From contig NZ_CP100400.1 of the NCBI RefSeq assembly GCF_024218795.1, positions 1,612,001-1,676,000 of the forward strand: DNA of 64,000 nucleotides, given 5' to 3'. The stretch is from Halorussus aquaticus (lineage in GTDB: Archaea > Halobacteriota > Halobacteria > Halobacteriales > Haladaptataceae). Numbering within the stretch: the first letter of the stretch is position 1; every line of letters begins with the position of its first letter. The translations under genes and the position numbers were made by a program. Below the pieces are notes generated by a model. That model made no database searches. It had not been told where the DNA came from and worked only from the letters and a program-made list of their open reading frames with translations. This document shows, piece after piece, positions 49,507 through 57,781 of the stretch.

Positions 49507-49844
49507 GACCGGAGGTGTTCCCGGCGTCGCCAAAAGCGTTTCCGTCGCCGGGAACTCGCGTCGGCGCTGTCGAACGCTCCGGGACCGTCGCAACGAACTG
49601 CAACCGACGAAACGGCGATGATAAGCCCGGAATAACGGCCTCAAAGCCCGTCTATCCTGCTTTCACCAGCGAACGGGTCCGTCCGCTCCCTCCATCACAA
49701 CGACGGCCTACTGTCGAGTCCGGCGCGACGAAACGGACTCCGTGAGTGCTTGAACCGTGGGTGACGGTACCGTCTCGAACTGTAACGGATTGTTTACTCG
49801 CTAGTGAGTAAACCTTTTAAAATTCCTCCGTCTACATTGAGTCG
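49507..49844. other. Intergenic region holding the 49845 promoter and operator
   Basis: A 338-bp gap. The DUF192 promoter should lie near 49510-49550 but is not obvious. The 3' end holds the palindrome and TATA box listed separately. I see no gene. Confidence 0.4.
49792..49822 (+). promoter_or_regulatory. Palindromic operator GTTTACTC-N6-GAGTAAAC and TATA box
   Basis: GTTTACTC (49792-49799), GCTAGT, GAGTAAAC (49806-49813) is a perfect 8-bp inverted repeat directly upstream of the TATA-like ttttaaaa (49815-49822), itself about 26 nt before the ATG at 49845. It contains the 20-bp pattern TTTACT-N8-AGTAAA shared with the GH81 promoter, including a central CTAG. The location over the BRE fits a repressor or activator site. 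Confidence 0.6.
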
Positions 49845-49895
49845 ATGACCGAAACGCTCACCGAACCGCTCGCACAACTGCACCGGAAACCATGA
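49845..49895 (+). CDS. Leaderless 16-codon ORF coupled to the 49892 membrane gene
   Basis: ATG at 49845 lies 26 nt from the TATA box, the spacing of a leaderless start. The peptide MTETLTEPLAQLHRKP ends at a TGA that overlaps the next ATG (ATGA). Either this is a translated leader coupled to the membrane protein, or a one-base change has split a single longer gene, because the peptide looks like a natural N-terminus for the next protein. Confidence 0.45.
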   Translation: MTETLTEPLAQLHRKP

Positions 49896-50203
49896 TGTGG
49901 CAAGACGCCGTCTTCCTCTGCGGGAGCGTCTTCTCGCTCGTCGTCCTCGTTCCGACTCTCCGCGATTCGATGGCCAACGTCCCGCTCGGCACCGCGCTCC
50001 CGTCGGCCACAATCGGATTCGTCTACGGCACGGCCTTCTTCACGCTCGGCATGACGATGTCCGCGGTCGGGTCCGTCCTCACGGGCGTCATGTGGAGTCT
50101 CATCGCCGCGCTCCGTTCGCCCCACCCCTACAACTCCTCGTCGGACTCCGAGGTCTCGCGCTCGACCGACTCGACGACGAACGCCGCACCGCACGCCGAC
50201 TGA
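49892..50203 (+). CDS. Small haloarchaeal membrane protein
   Basis: A 103-residue protein from ATG 49892 (a second ATG follows at 49895). Two membrane helices are visible: about 5-25 (AVFLCGSVFSLVVLVPTL) and 38-72 (PSATIGFVYGTAFFTLGMTM, with a continuation SAVGSVLTGVMWSLIAAL). A Ser/Asp/Thr-rich tail follows. No own promoter is seen; its expression depends on the leaderless mini-ORF at 49845, to which it is coupled by ATGA. Regulated by a palindrome shared with glucanase genes, so a link to carbohydrate response is possible but unproven. Confidence 0.7.
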   Translation: MMWQDAVFLCGSVFSLVVLVPTLRDSMANVPLGTALPSATIGFVYGTAFFTLGMTMSAVGSVLTGVMWSLIAALRSPHPYNSSSDSEVSRSTDSTTNAAPHAD

Positions 50204-50322
50204 CGCACGTCTCCGAGAACGCCGGTACGGCTATGTGTACTCTGCTACTTCTGGCCGGACGCTTCCGCTCACCGAGAGCACCGTGTTCGACGAGGGCAGG
50301 TCCGCGATTTCGATTCGCGTCG

Positions 50323-51399
50323 TCACTCCGTCTGCTCGCCGTCGGCCATCTCGCCGAGACCGAGCGTTCGGTAGCCGTCGAACTCGCCCCGTTCGATTTC
50401 GGTCTCTATCTCGGCGTGGGTCTCGCGGTCGATTCGCGCGAGGTGACAGAGCGGGTGGCCGGGTAACGCCACCGGGTTCTCCAGTACGCCGACGATGATG
50501 CCGGTGAACGGGGCCGTTACCGCGTGTTCCTCCCGCTTGAAGTGGTCGGTAACCGTACAGATGGTGTCGCCCTCGTGGACGAGCGGATACGGTCCCCACT
50601 CCATCTCGACGAGTCCGCCGGTCTCGGCGCGCAACCAGCGTTTCTCCTGTTCACCGCCCAGCACCTTGTGCCACTTCGCCTCGGTTGCGGACTCGTCCGG
50701 GAGAACGTCGTACTCGGCGAGGACGTTGTTCACCCCTTCGACCGCCTTGTCGATGAGGGGCCGCTGAAAGCGGTGGGCCTTGCCCATCTCCACCGTGATG
50801 GTCGGGATGCCGTCGCCGGTGGCGACCGACCGGAGCGACGTCGCCTCGCCTTCTCCGTCGAGGATGACGTTCGCGTTGAAGGCGCGGGCCAGTCGGTCCA
50901 CCGCCGGGTTCGAGACGTCCGCGCGGATGTGGTACATCGTCGTCCGGTTGCGCGTCGAAGTGTGGAAGTCGATGCCCAAGTCGCACTGACTGACGAACCG
51001 GCAATAGATTTTGTTCGCCATGCGCTCGGCCGTGTTACTCCGCTCTTTCCCCGGGAACGAGCGGTTGATGTCCTGGTCGTAGATGGGGATGTCGCGCTGT
51101 TGGGCGAGATAGCCGGGCACGTTCACGACGTGAAGACAGACCAGCGTGCCGTGGAGGTCGTCGGGGTCGTAGCGGTCCGCGACCTCCTGAACCACCTTCA
51201 CGCCGTTGAGTTCGTCGCCGTGAATCGCGGCCGTGAGAAACACGTTCGGCCCCGCCTCGGTACCGTTGATTATGGTTATCGGAACCTCGACGGGGTCGCC
51301 GAGGTAGGTCTCTCCGACTTCGTATCGAAGGTGGCGCGTCTCGCCGGGCGGGACTTCCCCGTCGTACGTGAACGGTTCGGGTCGTTCGTTCTCGGACAT
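50323..51399 (-). CDS. Succinylglutamate desuccinylase/aspartoacylase (AstE/AspA) family protein
   Basis: A 358-residue M14-like zinc deacylase from the ATG at 51399. The zinc ligands and catalytic residues are evident: AAIHGDELNG (near 55-65, H-x-x-E), RSFPGKERSNTAERMA (near 115-130), LGIDFHTSTRNR (near 145, third ligand His) and TITVEMGKAHRF (catalytic Glu, near 205). A C-terminal beta-barrel domain (about 270-358, PFTGIIVGVLENPVALPGHP) completes it. Family members remove acyl groups from amino acids; the substrate is unknown. Confidence 0.88.
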   Translation of the reverse strand: MSENERPEPFTYDGEVPPGETRHLRYEVGETYLGDPVEVPITIINGTEAGPNVFLTAAIHGDELNGVKVVQEVADRYDPDDLHGTLVCLHVVNVPGYLAQQRDIPIYDQDINRSFPGKERSNTAERMANKIYCRFVSQCDLGIDFHTSTRNRTTMYHIRADVSNPAVDRLARAFNANVILDGEGEATSLRSVATGDGIPTITVEMGKAHRFQRPLIDKAVEGVNNVLAEYDVLPDESATEAKWHKVLGGEQEKRWLRAETGGLVEMEWGPYPLVHEGDTICTVTDHFKREEHAVTAPFTGIIVGVLENPVALPGHPLCHLARIDRETHAEIETEIERGEFDGYRTLGLGEMADGEQTE

Positions 51400-51533
51400 G
51401 AAAGTTGAAACTCCGAGAGAAGGGGACGACTCGACCGTGTTGGGTGTATCGCTTGCGAGCGACCTCGTCGCGCCGCTCCCGGACCGGTAGCCCGACCGTT
51501 TTTATTCGACGCCGCCCGAGGCAGTGACGAGGC

Positions 51534-52160
51534 ATGAAGGAGACGCCCTCCGGAACCCCCGTCGGCGTGGACGACCCCTACGACCACGCCGGGGTCTGCG
51601 ACCACCTCACCGACGAGGGCAAGTGCCGGTACGCCTTTGAGAACCCCGAGCAGGACCCGGAGTTCGCCCGCGAACGCAGGCGCGACGACCTGCGGTGTCC
51701 CGTCGCCGACCCCGACAGCGAGGCGTCGTGCGCCTCGAAAGCGAGCGGTGTCTCCGGGAGCGAAGCGACCGGAGGCTCGGAAGAGGGTTACTCTGACGGT
51801 GTCTCCGGGAGCGGCGACTGGGACTGGGAGTCGTGTCCCCACTTCCGGTGTCGGAACCGGGACCGCGAGTGCGTGCGGTGCGGTCTCGAAGAGCGCCGGA
51901 TGGCCCACTCCGAGGAGCGACCGCTACTGGAGGAACACCACCTCTCGTACGCGGGCGGCGGCGAGACCATCGGCCACGAGATTACGGTGTACCTCTGTCG
52001 GTGGTGTCACGCCAAGGTCCACAAGTCGTGGGCGCGCATCGACGACGACGTGAACCCCGACCCGGAGGCAATCGCCGAGAAGGAGGGCCGCCGGTCGCGC
52101 GAGCAGTCCGAGGCCAGTTTCGAGTCGGCGGCCGACCGGTTCGACCTCGACGACGAGTGA
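51534..52160 (+). CDS. Cys-rich HNH-like protein
   Basis: A 208-residue acidic protein from the ATG at 51534, 30 nt after a TATA-like cgtttttatt. The N-terminal half holds a set of cysteines (VCDHLTDEGKC, LRCPVADP, SCASK, SCPHFRCRNRDRECVRCG) that could bind one or two zinc ions. The C-terminal half (about 120-165) has EEHHLSYAGG and VYLCRWCHAKVHKSW, an H-H...C-x2-C-H pattern like HNH-type nuclease cores. Haloarchaea carry many copies of such proteins; nuclease activity is not shown. A short Ser/Gly-rich repeat separates the halves. Confidence 0.75.
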   Translation: MKETPSGTPVGVDDPYDHAGVCDHLTDEGKCRYAFENPEQDPEFARERRRDDLRCPVADPDSEASCASKASGVSGSEATGGSEEGYSDGVSGSGDWDWESCPHFRCRNRDRECVRCGLEERRMAHSEERPLLEEHHLSYAGGGETIGHEITVYLCRWCHAKVHKSWARIDDDVNPDPEAIAEKEGRRSREQSEASFESAADRFDLDDE

Positions 52161-52213
52161 CCGGACCACGCGGCAACAACGATTATTGACGTCGCGGCCC
52201 TGATTTCGGTGCC

Positions 52214-52759
52214 ATGGACGAGCAACTCGACAGACGCAGGTTTCTCCGTCGCGCTGGCGCGGCGTCGTTCGGAGTCGCCGGACTGGCCGGGGGCGTCGCC
52301 GCACAGGACGGCGGCGGTGGGCAGGGCGGCGGAGTGCGGTACGTCAGGATGGTCGTTCCCCGAGTGGACCTGTTGGACGCCGATTTCGTTAATCGGGTCG
52401 TGTTGGTCTCCGAACCGAACCAGCCCGGCTTCCGCCCGCCGGACGCCTGCTTCCCGGAGGTGCCCGAATCTGCCGACAGCCAGTGGATATCTTACGACGC
52501 CACCGTCATCGACCCGACGGAGACGGAGGGGTTCTTCGGCGGCGACCCGAACTCCATCGGTGGCTTCGAGGACACGGCGGCGTTCGCGGGCGAGCGCGTG
52601 CCGCCGCGGTCGCTCTACCGCGTCGTCGGCGGCGAACCGTGCGGAGGCGGCGACTTCTACCGACTTCAGACCCACGAACTCGTCACCGACCTCGCCAACT
52701 TCCTCGATATCGCGGTGGAGGAACTCGACGGCGACGAGGAAGACGGCAGTGGGGCCTGA
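52214..52759 (+). CDS. Tat-exported hypothetical protein
   Basis: A 181-residue protein from the ATG at 52214. The N-terminus MDEQLDRRRFLRRAGAASFG and the following hydrophobic run (VAGLAGGVAAQDG) form a Tat signal without lipobox cysteine, so a secreted soluble protein is expected. The mature part (about 40-181) has a VRYVRMVVPRVDLLDADFVN strand-rich start and two cysteines (ACFPE and PCGGG) that may pair. No family is recognised. It is flanked by an HNH-like gene and a VOC gene on the same strand. Confidence 0.75.
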   Translation: MDEQLDRRRFLRRAGAASFGVAGLAGGVAAQDGGGGQGGGVRYVRMVVPRVDLLDADFVNRVVLVSEPNQPGFRPPDACFPEVPESADSQWISYDATVIDPTETEGFFGGDPNSIGGFEDTAAFAGERVPPRSLYRVVGGEPCGGGDFYRLQTHELVTDLANFLDIAVEELDGDEEDGSGA

Positions 52760-52797
52760 CCCGCAGGTTATTGGCACCGTCGCGCTAACGAATCCGT

Positions 52798-53247
52798 ATG
52801 AGCCACGCTACCGAACTCGGCCACGTCCACCTGAAGGTCCGCGACGTGGACCGGGCCGTGGAGTTCTACCGCGACGTACTGGGTCTCGACGTGAACGAGC
52901 GCGTCGGCAACTACGTCTTCCTCTCGTGGGGCGACAAGCACCACGACGTGGCGCTGCAGGGTCTCGGCCCCGACGCTCCCGGCCCCGGTCGGGGCGTCGG
53001 ACTGTACCACGCCGCGTTCGAGGTCGAGGACGCGCAAGCGCTCCGCGAGACCGACCGGCGTCTCCGCGAACGCGGCGTCGAAGTCGCGTCCGTGGACCAC
53101 GGCATCAGCGAAGCGCTCTACTTCGACGACCCGGACGGGAACGGTCTGGAGGTGTATCTGGACACTCGCGAGGCGAACGACCGCTCGGAGTGGCGCGGCG
53201 AGAACGAACCGTTCGACCCGTCGGTCGAACGCTCGGACGCCGAGTGA
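52798..53247 (+). CDS. VOC (glyoxalase/dioxygenase) family protein
   Basis: A 149-residue protein from the ATG at 52798. It shows the beta-alpha-beta-beta-beta modules of the vicinal oxygen chelate fold: TELGHVHLKVRDVDRAVEFYR (His metal ligand near 8-10), VFLSWGDKHHDVALQG, GLYHAAFEV (His, near 65) and ALYFDDPDGNGLEVYLD (Glu ligand, near 120). Family members include glyoxalases, extradiol dioxygenases and resistance proteins. The substrate cannot be called. It converges on the transducer gene with a 22-bp gap. Confidence 0.88.
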   Translation: MSHATELGHVHLKVRDVDRAVEFYRDVLGLDVNERVGNYVFLSWGDKHHDVALQGLGPDAPGPGRGVGLYHAAFEVEDAQALRETDRRLRERGVEVASVDHGISEALYFDDPDGNGLEVYLDTREANDRSEWRGENEPFDPSVERSDAE

Positions 53248-53269
53248 GAACGAGTCGGTCGGACCGCGG

Positions 53270-55708
53270 CTACTCCGTCCGGGACACCGTCACCGCGTCA
53301 CGCTCGCCGAGGTCGTCGGCGTCTCGGTCCACGCGGAAGTCCTCGAGCATCTCCATCAGTTCGTCGGCCTGCCGCGCGAGGTGGTCGGCGCTCTCGGTGA
53401 CTTCCGACACCGCCGCCGACTGCTCTTCGGTCGCCATGGCGACTTCCTCGGCCTCGTCGGCCGACTGCTCGCTGAGGCGAGTCACCTCGTCCATCATGCT
53501 CACGACTTCCTCGGTCGAGGCGGCCTGCTCGTCGGTGGCGGAGTTTATCTGCTGGATGCCGACCGCCGTCTCCTCGACGTTCTCGACGATGGATTCGAGA
53601 GACTGCTGGGCCTCGTTGACCGTCTCGACGCCGGACGAGACCTGACTCTGGGTCTCCCGGATGTCGGCGACCGCCTCGTCGGTCTCGCCCCGAATCTCCG
53701 CTATCTGGTCCTCGATGTCCTCGACGGCGTCCTTGGACTCCTGGGCGAGCGCCTTTATCTCGTTGGCGACGACCTCGAACCCGTCGCTCGACCCGTCGGC
53801 GGCCGCCGCCTCGATGTTGGCGTTGAGCGCGAGCAGGTTGGTCTGGTCGGCGATGTCGCGGATGAGGTCCACTATCTCGCCTATCTGCTCCATCTCGGAC
53901 TGGAGACCGTCTATCTGTTCGACGGTGTCCTCGGTCTCGGACTCGATTCTGTTCATCGTCTCGATGGCCTCTCGGGCGGCCTCGCGGCCGTCCTCGCCGA
54001 GCGATTGCGTACTCTCGGCCGCCTCCGTGACCTCGTTGGCCGAGGCGGCGACCTCCTCGATGGTCGCCGAGAGGGTGCTTATCTCGCTGGACGTGGTGTC
54101 GAGGCTCTCCTGCTGTTCGCGCGCCCCCTCAGATAGCTGTTGGCTGGCCTCGCTGACCTGCTGGCTGGTGTCCTCGATGTCCGCGGTCCGGGCGGTGACC
54201 TCCTCGCTCGCGCTGGCCACATTCTCGGCGAAGTCGCGGACGTCCTCCACGGTGGTTTCGAGTTCGGCCATCATCTCGTTGAACTCGACGGCTATCTGGT
54301 CCATCGCCTCGCTCTCGCCGTCGGTGTCCATCCGCTGGGTGAGGTCGCCGTCGGCGGCCGTCTCCATCACGTCGCCGAACTCGTTGGCCTTCCGGACCAG
54401 CGACTCGCTGAGCGCCTCGGCCTCCTGTTTCGCGCCCTCGGCCTCGTCGCGGGCGCGTTCGATGTCGGTGACCATCGTTTCGAGGTCCTCGCCCATCCGG
54501 TCGAGCGCCTCGCCGAACGTCCCCGGCACGTCCTCGTCGAGGACCGGGTCGTCGAAGTTCTGGTCGGCGAGCGCGCCCGCTTGGTCGGCCACCGTGTTCA
54601 GGTACGCCCGCATCGCGATGAACGAGTCGAACAGCGACCCCATCTCGTCGTCGCGGTCCGAGTCGGGGAGTTCGACGTCGAGTTCGCCGTGCGCGATGGC
54701 GTCGGCCTTCGCCGCGAGCATGTCGAGGGACGTCGCGGTCCGTCGGCCGATAGTGACCGCGACCAGTCCCAGTCCGACGAGCATCACGACCAACAGCCCG
54801 CCGATGTTACGCGTCACCTGCGTCTGGAGCGCGTAGGCCTGCTGTTTCGGGACGTGGTACGTGAGGACCCAGTCGGTCCCGACGACCGGCGTCGTGGCCA
54901 TCACGTACTCGCCGTCGGCCATCCCGGTCTGGGCCGAGACGGTCCGGAAGGTGGTACTCCCCTCGAACCCGGCCGCCACCGCGTCGGGCAGCTTCCCGTC
55001 GGCGCTGTACTGGTCCAGCAGGTTCGCGTTGCGGTTGTCGAGGACGATGGTGCCCTCGGAGTTGACCACTTTGACGTCCCCGGTCGCGATTGGCGAGTTG
55101 AACCCGAGCGACCGCTTCTGTAGCGACGCGGTGAGAACGAGCGCGCGGGCGTCGCCGACGGGGGTGACGAACGCCACGACCGGTCCGGACTTCCCCTCGT
55201 ACGGCGCGGACACGCTGACGGTCCCGTCCGACACGTCACTGAGATTTCCGGCCCACGGGGTCTGGCCGTCGGTGATGGTCTTCCCGACCTTCTGGTCGTC
55301 GGTACTCTCGATGACCGTGCCGCTCGACGGGTCGAGGTAGTGAATCGACTGCACGTCGCCGGGGAGTTGGACGAGTCGTTGCTCCAGCAGGGTTCCGACG
55401 GCCTCCTCGTCGCTGGAATCGACCGACGCCGCGATGAATCCGGTCGTCGATTTCTTCTTCTCCACCCAACTGCGCACGGCGTCGGCCTCCTCGTGGGCGA
55501 TGCCGGTTATCTCGGCCTCGGTGTCGTCCTCCACGATGCGCTGGGTGTCGAAGTGGATGAACGCCCCGATGGAACCGACCAGAACGACCACGAGGAGCAA
55601 CACGACGTTGAACTTGGCCGCGTAGCTCCCCCGAATCCGCTTCGGCAACCGTCGTTCGAGCCAGCTAACTGCGCTCCCGAGTCGGCCGCGCACGCCGCTC
55701 TTACTCAT
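53270..55708 (-). CDS. Haloarchaeal transducer (methyl-accepting chemotaxis protein)
   Basis: An 812-residue receptor. TM1 is about 34-53 (NVVLLLVVVLVGSIGAFIHF) and TM2 about 302-321, with a dCache-like sensor between. HAMP follows (about 322-375), with a possible second one near 420-470. Then comes a long coiled-coil MCP signalling domain (about 480-790) with the hairpin tip DQTNLLALNANIEAAAAD. Glu/Gln pairs along the helices fit methylation sites. Its start overlaps the stop of a binding lipoprotein gene by 8 nt, as in BasB/BasT-type pairs of Halobacterium, where the lipoprotein delivers an amino acid to the transducer. It probably signals through CheA. Confidence 0.92.
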   Translation of the reverse strand: MSKSGVRGRLGSAVSWLERRLPKRIRGSYAAKFNVVLLLVVVLVGSIGAFIHFDTQRIVEDDTEAEITGIAHEEADAVRSWVEKKKSTTGFIAASVDSSDEEAVGTLLEQRLVQLPGDVQSIHYLDPSSGTVIESTDDQKVGKTITDGQTPWAGNLSDVSDGTVSVSAPYEGKSGPVVAFVTPVGDARALVLTASLQKRSLGFNSPIATGDVKVVNSEGTIVLDNRNANLLDQYSADGKLPDAVAAGFEGSTTFRTVSAQTGMADGEYVMATTPVVGTDWVLTYHVPKQQAYALQTQVTRNIGGLLVVMLVGLGLVAVTIGRRTATSLDMLAAKADAIAHGELDVELPDSDRDDEMGSLFDSFIAMRAYLNTVADQAGALADQNFDDPVLDEDVPGTFGEALDRMGEDLETMVTDIERARDEAEGAKQEAEALSESLVRKANEFGDVMETAADGDLTQRMDTDGESEAMDQIAVEFNEMMAELETTVEDVRDFAENVASASEEVTARTADIEDTSQQVSEASQQLSEGAREQQESLDTTSSEISTLSATIEEVAASANEVTEAAESTQSLGEDGREAAREAIETMNRIESETEDTVEQIDGLQSEMEQIGEIVDLIRDIADQTNLLALNANIEAAAADGSSDGFEVVANEIKALAQESKDAVEDIEDQIAEIRGETDEAVADIRETQSQVSSGVETVNEAQQSLESIVENVEETAVGIQQINSATDEQAASTEEVVSMMDEVTRLSEQSADEAEEVAMATEEQSAAVSEVTESADHLARQADELMEMLEDFRVDRDADDLGERDAVTVSRTE

Positions 55709-56951
55709 CGGTGGCCTCCTCGAAGAACGACGTCTTCACGAGTTCGAGTTCCCTGACCGTCCCGCCTCGCACCCGCTGGATGACGTACGGATTGAGCGGT
55801 TCGAGGTTCTCGTTCAGGTCCACGCTGCTCGACGCGCCCTCGTAGTTGATCTCGCGTCCGGCGTCGAGCAGTTGCTTCGCCCGGCCGAACTCGCCGACCG
55901 TGACCGTGTGGCCGCGGCCGCCAGACACCGCCCGGAGGTTCTTTGCGACCGCCTTCGGCGTCGCCTCGCCCGCGCGTTCGACCGCGAGCGCCTGCAGGAA
56001 CAGCGCGTCGTAGGCGTGCTGCGTGTACGGCGGGAGCGGTGCGATGTCGCCGAGTTTCTGGGCCAACTTCTGGGCACCGGTCGAGCGCTGGGACGCCATC
56101 GTCGCCCCGTACAGTCCCTCGAAGTATCGCGGCGGGGCCTCCGGGATGAGTCCCGCGCTCAGCACCCAGTCGCCCTCGTAACCGCTCTCGACGCCCCGCT
56201 GGAGGACGCCCTTCGTACTCCCGGGCGAACTCACGACCGCGATGGCGTCCGGGTCGTCACCGGTGACCTGCGCGATGGTGTCGTCGTACGAGTCTTTCCC
56301 GGCCTCGAAGGTGACTTGGTCGGTCACCTTTCCGTCGAACGCGGCGGCGACTTCTTGGGCCAGACTGTTCCCGAACGCGTTGTTGAGATAGAGAATCGCC
56401 ACGTCGTCGGCCCCGACGTGTTTGTCGTCGTTGAGCGCCTTCGCCATCACGAACGCCTGCTGGATGTCGTTGGGCGCGGTCCGACCCGCGAACTTGACGT
56501 CGTCGTTGTAGCCGCGAGCGGCCAGCGTCGGCGTCGTGCTGGACGGACTCACCTGCACGATGTCGTTCTCGCTCACGAAGTCCGCGAGGACGAGCGACAC
56601 GTCGCTCACCAGCGCGCCGACGAATCCGACGGCACCCGCCGAGACGAGTTTCTCGCACCCGCCCACCGCCGTCTCGCCGTCCACCTTGCTGTCGTGCGTA
56701 CGCAGTTCGACGTCGCTATCCAGCGGTCCGCCCGCCTCTCGAACGTCTGCGACGGCCTGTTCGACGGCCTTGGTGTGCGCCGTCCCGAGTTCTCCGAGCA
56801 GTCCGTCCATCGAAGTCGGGAGGATAGATCCGAACGTGACGGTTCCTCGGCCGCCCCGGAGCGTTCCGAGGCAACCGGAGAGCGACCCGACCCCGGCGAG
56901 AGCGACGCCGCTTCGCGCGAGGTAGGACCGCCGGGAGTAGTTCGAGTGCAT
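55701..56951 (-). CDS. Leu/Ile/Val-type substrate-binding lipoprotein for chemotaxis
   Basis: A 416-residue protein from the ATG at 56951. The Tat signal has a lipobox (SRRSYLARSGVALAGVGSLSGC). The mature protein is a type I periplasmic-binding fold of the LivJ family (TVTFGSILPTSMDGLLGEL start, VGFVGALVSDVSLVLADFV, VQVSPSSTTPTLAARGYND, VAILYLNNAFGNSLAQEVA). No ABC permease genes lie nearby; the overlapping transducer gene points to a sensory role of the BasB type. The ligand is probably a branched-chain or similar amino acid. A TATA-like ttatatatatt lies about 31 nt upstream (56978-56987). Confidence 0.9.
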   Translation of the reverse strand: MHSNYSRRSYLARSGVALAGVGSLSGCLGTLRGGRGTVTFGSILPTSMDGLLGELGTAHTKAVEQAVADVREAGGPLDSDVELRTHDSKVDGETAVGGCEKLVSAGAVGFVGALVSDVSLVLADFVSENDIVQVSPSSTTPTLAARGYNDDVKFAGRTAPNDIQQAFVMAKALNDDKHVGADDVAILYLNNAFGNSLAQEVAAAFDGKVTDQVTFEAGKDSYDDTIAQVTGDDPDAIAVVSSPGSTKGVLQRGVESGYEGDWVLSAGLIPEAPPRYFEGLYGATMASQRSTGAQKLAQKLGDIAPLPPYTQHAYDALFLQALAVERAGEATPKAVAKNLRAVSGGRGHTVTVGEFGRAKQLLDAGREINYEGASSSVDLNENLEPLNPYVIQRVRGGTVRELELVKTSFFEEATDE

Positions 56952-56977
56952 TGCTGACCTACTTTAAAAATTACAGT

Positions 56978-56987
56978 TATATATATT
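56978..56987 (-). promoter_or_regulatory. TATA box of the binding protein/transducer operon
   Basis: The minus-strand element aatatatata is about 31 nt before the ATG at 56951, in an AT-rich 206-bp intergenic stretch that also serves guaAA on the other strand. Confidence 0.5.
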
Positions 56988-57157
56988 CCGGTCCGGCAGC
57001 TAAATAATTAGGAAACGAATAACTGACTGGTAGAATAAAGGTCCCGAAGCATATATTTGATATCGTATCTGTCAGTCTGGAGAGCATCGGTCGGCACCCG
57101 CCGGAAGACTTCGCGTCTTCGAACTCCTTTAGTAGGGCTGTTAACTACGATTCGTCA

Positions 57158-57706
57158 ATGACTCGTATCGTCGTGGTGGACAACCACGGGCAGTTCACGC
57201 ACCTCGAACACCGGGCACTGCGCGACATGGGCGTCGAGACCGAAATCATCGACAACACGACGCCGCCGGAGGACATCGACGCCGACGGACTCGTCCTCTC
57301 GGGCGGCCCCGACATCGACGACATCGGCAACTGCGCCGACTACCTCGAACTCGGCGTGCCGGTTCTGGGCATCTGTCTCGGCATGCAGATAATCGCCGAC
57401 GAACTGGACGGCCGAGTCGGCGAGGGCGAGTACGGCGGCTACGCCGACGTGACGGTCGAAATTCTGGACGACGAGGACCCGCTCGTCGGGTCGCTCGCGC
57501 CCGAGACCCGCGTCTGGGCCAGTCACGCCGACGAGGTCAAGGACGTGCCGGACGGGTTCACCAGAACCGCGACCAGCGACGTGTGCGGCGTCGAAGCGAT
57601 GGCCGACGCCGACCGGGACCTCTACGGCGTCCAGTGGCACCCCGAGGTGGCCCACACCGAGGAGGGCGAGGAAGTGTTCGAGAACTTCCGCGCCGTCTGC
57701 GAGTAA
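57158..57706 (+). CDS. guaAA: GMP synthase subunit A (glutamine amidotransferase)
   Basis: A 182-residue class I amidotransferase from the ATG at 57158, with a TATA-like ctttagtag 27 nt upstream (57127-57135). The nucleophile elbow is LGICLGMQ (C73). The catalytic His and Glu are in QWHPEVAHTEEG (near 165-171). In archaea the GMP synthase is split: this subunit releases ammonia from glutamine and passes it to the separate ATP-pyrophosphatase subunit (not in the window) to turn XMP into GMP. The length matches the stand-alone archaeal type. Confidence 0.93.
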   Translation: MTRIVVVDNHGQFTHLEHRALRDMGVETEIIDNTTPPEDIDADGLVLSGGPDIDDIGNCADYLELGVPVLGICLGMQIIADELDGRVGEGEYGGYADVTVEILDDEDPLVGSLAPETRVWASHADEVKDVPDGFTRTATSDVCGVEAMADADRDLYGVQWHPEVAHTEEGEEVFENFRAVCE

Positions 57707-57781
57707 GCCGCGTACCGATTCCCGCGCCGTCTCCGACCGCCGACGCAATACTTTTGTCTCTCGTACGTGACACGAACAGCG

